Assembly (NCBI GenBank): GCA_903813345.2
Contig: CAIIXF020000002.1
Span: 6,251,772 to 6,315,771 of the forward strand
Direction of reading: 5' to 3'
Origin: Owenia fusiformis
Taxonomy: Eukaryota > Annelida > Polychaeta > Sabellida > Oweniidae
DNA length: 64,000 nucleotides
In this document: positions 57,801-60,800 of the stretch, in pieces
Position numbering within the stretch: the first letter of the stretch is position 1
Layout of the letters: every line of letters starts with the position of its first letter
Made by a program: the position numbers and the translations under genes
Notes under the pieces: model-generated
Databases searched by the model: none
The model's input: the letters and a program-made list of their open reading frames with translations, nothing else
What the model was told of the DNA's origin: nothing

Positions 57801-60800
57801 AGACATATCATTTTGTTTGAGAGTATCCAGTTTATCCAACAACTCCCATCTTTCCGATTGTTTGGGTGGGAACCTTTCTTTAAGTGCTTCCGTCAATTCC
57901 TCCCAGTCGTTCTTTGTATTTTCCTCTAATTGTTCAAAGTATTTTGCTGCTTCTCCTTTGACTAAAAGTGGGATTAAACTACATTTTCTTTGTTGGTTCC
58001 AGTTCTTTAAATTTGCGAATGTGTCAATAGTGTTTAACCAAATAATAACGTTTTCTTCTGATTTTCCATGGAATTTGTCCAATATTGATAAATCCATTGT
58101 TGTTAAACCTCAGGCAGCTCCACCAAAATATGACCGGGCTTTCTTTATATTAATTGTACACAATAGTGTGATGTTTTAATTTCTATCTTTTATTTATTTC
58201 ACTTGTTTTCACTTCTAATCTACTGCTAAATCTAGTTATGTCTTTTTGAAGTCTAGGCCGAAAAGTGACCCAAATCTCACATGGCATATAGTATATTCTT
58301 CAAAACCAGACATCACATGATCACTTCAAATCTGTTATGTAAAAAGTTTAACAATGGGAAGACTGCTTCAAATCCTAATTATAATCCAAGATATAGAAAT
58401 GTAAATTAAATGTAAATTAAAGAAACATTTGTAAGTCTGAAGATGCTCTGAACAATTGTAATGATTGCATATTTAATGTGAGAAACTGACCAGAGATATC
58501 CCAGGTGTACTACATGACCTGTTGTTTATCTAAATGCTTTTTGTATCATGTTTCCATTAATTAATTTACAAAGTAAAAACAAAGTAAAAGTATAAGATAT
58601 TAATTATAAAATACAACATGAAAATCACTCCGTCACATAACCAATCAATGAGCCAGGATTCTAATTAGGATCTGGATAATAGAGATCGCAACGGTACTGA
58701 AAACCAGTACCGGTAACCGTCACGCTAATAACCGTACCGTTACCGAAATACCGGTAAAAATATGTAAGATAAAATGCCAATGCGCTGCCACCCCCACTTT
58801 GTTTCTAACTCTCTCCGTAGCTTCTCAAGTCTATATGCATACATGGTCACGCGGTACTAACTTCGACCGTTAATTTGAATTTTTGACCTACCAGATGCTT
58901 GAAAATCAAGGATTGCGAGTCTCATACTGCACTGTTTTTCTTCAAATTTATACCATTAAAAGCAAAACAAAATTGCATTTCTGTCGGTGCATTACTTTAT
59001 TGTAAAGAGTCTCTTGTTCTAGCAGCGTTTTGGTCCCCAGCTGTTAGAAAGCCTTCTTACAGCTGGGGACCAAAATGCCGCTGGAAGTAGGGGCTCTGTT
59101 TAAGAGAATAATGTACCAACAGAAAGGGATTTTTGTTAAAATCCTTGATTTTCAAACATCCGGTAGGTTGAAAATTCAAATTAACGGTTAGTACCGCGTG
59201 ATGGTGCAAGACCGATCTGAACCCATACTAATGAACTTCACGAAATAGTATGTAACTATCTTAGGAATCAAGATGTATTTTTAGTTTTAAATTAAATGTA
59301 TTACACATTTCAAACCATTTCTCAACTGTATCAATAGCAAGCGACGTGCATTATACAGTTAATTCTGACTTATCAGCTTATAATATGATTGTAATTGTGT
59401 CTCATAAGCCTTTGGAGGCTGGCCGTATAATTACGGGTGACACTGTAATAAATAAATAAATAAATAAATAAATAAAATATACATGGGGATGGGGTAGGTA
59501 AAATATATTTTATTGGCTGTCTTGAGTTCTGGAAAGTAAACGGAGGAAAATATCCTGATGTGGTGAGTTTGGCTGAAACATATCAAGCTATTCTTGCGTC
59601 ATCCGTGTCAAGTGAACGCCAGTTCAGTGCAGCTGGCAACACTGGGCACGCAACTGGGCACGACTTCAACCTGAGGTTGTCAATGCCTTGTTGTTCGTAA
59701 ATGACTATTACAAACATAATTCAGTCTCTGGATCTGACGTTGACACTACAACTACACCGGAACTGCCAAACATAAATACAACCAAATCTGAGCCTGAGCA
59801 TGAAACTACTACACCCGAACTGCCAAACATGGACATCACACCTGAACTGCCAAACATGGAAATCACATCTGAACTGCCAAACATGGACATCTAAATGTCT
59901 ATGTAAATGTACGCATCGTGAAAGTGGAATTAAACGAAATAATTAAAAAACGACGTGTCTATATCCCCGGGGATTATCGTCGGTTAACCGGTTAATAATT
60001 TCAATACCGGTAAATGCTCAATTCCGTACCGAAACCGTATAACCGGAATTACCGTCAGCCTCTACTGGATAATATTGATTGGAAATAATTATTTTTGGTT
60101 AAACAGCGGGAGTTCATTAACTGTAGGGCTGGTGTTGTCTTTTTACAGGGGCCCCTTGGTGAGGAAGCAAGCTTCAAGTAATGAAGCCAATATAAACCCA
60201 TACGAACCAATAAATATATTTCACTTTTGTTATTTCTTTTTATCTCTTTCCTCGAAGGACTGAATGAGGTCAGATTTTATGGAATTTCGTTAAATTATAG
60301 AGAGTTTACTCCATCTCAATATGTTTCAAACTAATGTATTCATTCTGTTCTGCGTCTAATTTCACGAGCAAAACTAAGTTCTCCTCGATTGGTCAAATTA
60401 TGCTCCCGGTATGTAACAGTTTGTTACTGAGTAAATTGGTGTTTCATGACAACTCCCCTCCAAGGAAAATATTAACTAATTTTTATTTCTTATTTCATGT
60501 AGATATATTATACTCCTTTGATGATTTAGGATAATTATATGCTGTGCATGCAAAGGAAAGCATATGAAATCACAGGATTTAGCAATGCACATTGTTCTCT
60601 TGATCACAGGCAACATTTTGTTTCCTCCTGTTCATCGCTAAATAATTGTACAAATGGTTCAAATGATGATAAATACTGAATACAGCAAAACCTGTCTATG
60701 TGAACATACCAAGGTATCACTTTTTCTGGCCCTGAATTTAAATTCACATAACTGATAGCTTCGAAATGTAAACACAAGAGAATGTTAACACTGTTACCAT

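Larger units (their letters stand above)
50782..58637 (-). mobile_element. Full-length Ty3/gypsy LTR retrotransposon with chromodomain
   Basis: 7,856 bp, minus-strand orientation, in the 26.9-kb teneurin intron. Order on its own strand: 5' LTR (58129-58637), primer site, gag, one in-frame TGA, pol (protease, RT, RNase H, integrase, chromodomain), about 2 kb without ORF, polypurine tract, 3' LTR (50782-51290). The RT-then-integrase order, the YCDD RT motif and the integrase HHCC/DDE mark Ty3/gypsy (Metaviridae-like). Identical LTRs and intact frames point to a recent, possibly active copy. It lies sense to teneurin, so its poly(A) signals could act on the host transcript (inference). Confidence 0.97.
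58680..60064 (+). mobile_element. hAT-type DNA transposon relic with 8-bp TSD
   Basis: CTGGATAA flanks it on both sides (58672-58679 and 60065-60072), a perfect 8-bp duplication typical of hAT. The ends are imperfect inverted repeats (TAGAGATCGCAACGGTA against TAGAGGCTGACGGTA), with many CCGGTA/ACCGGT motifs inside each end. The interior carries a foldback (58844-59205) and a fragment of transposase on the plus strand. Confidence 0.88.

Noticed and set aside
57315-58179. Plus-strand ORFs of 80 and 134 codons opposite gag
   Set aside because: They are antisense shadows of the Gln-rich linker and capsid region of gag; the Leu-rich composition is the mirror of Gln/Asn codons.
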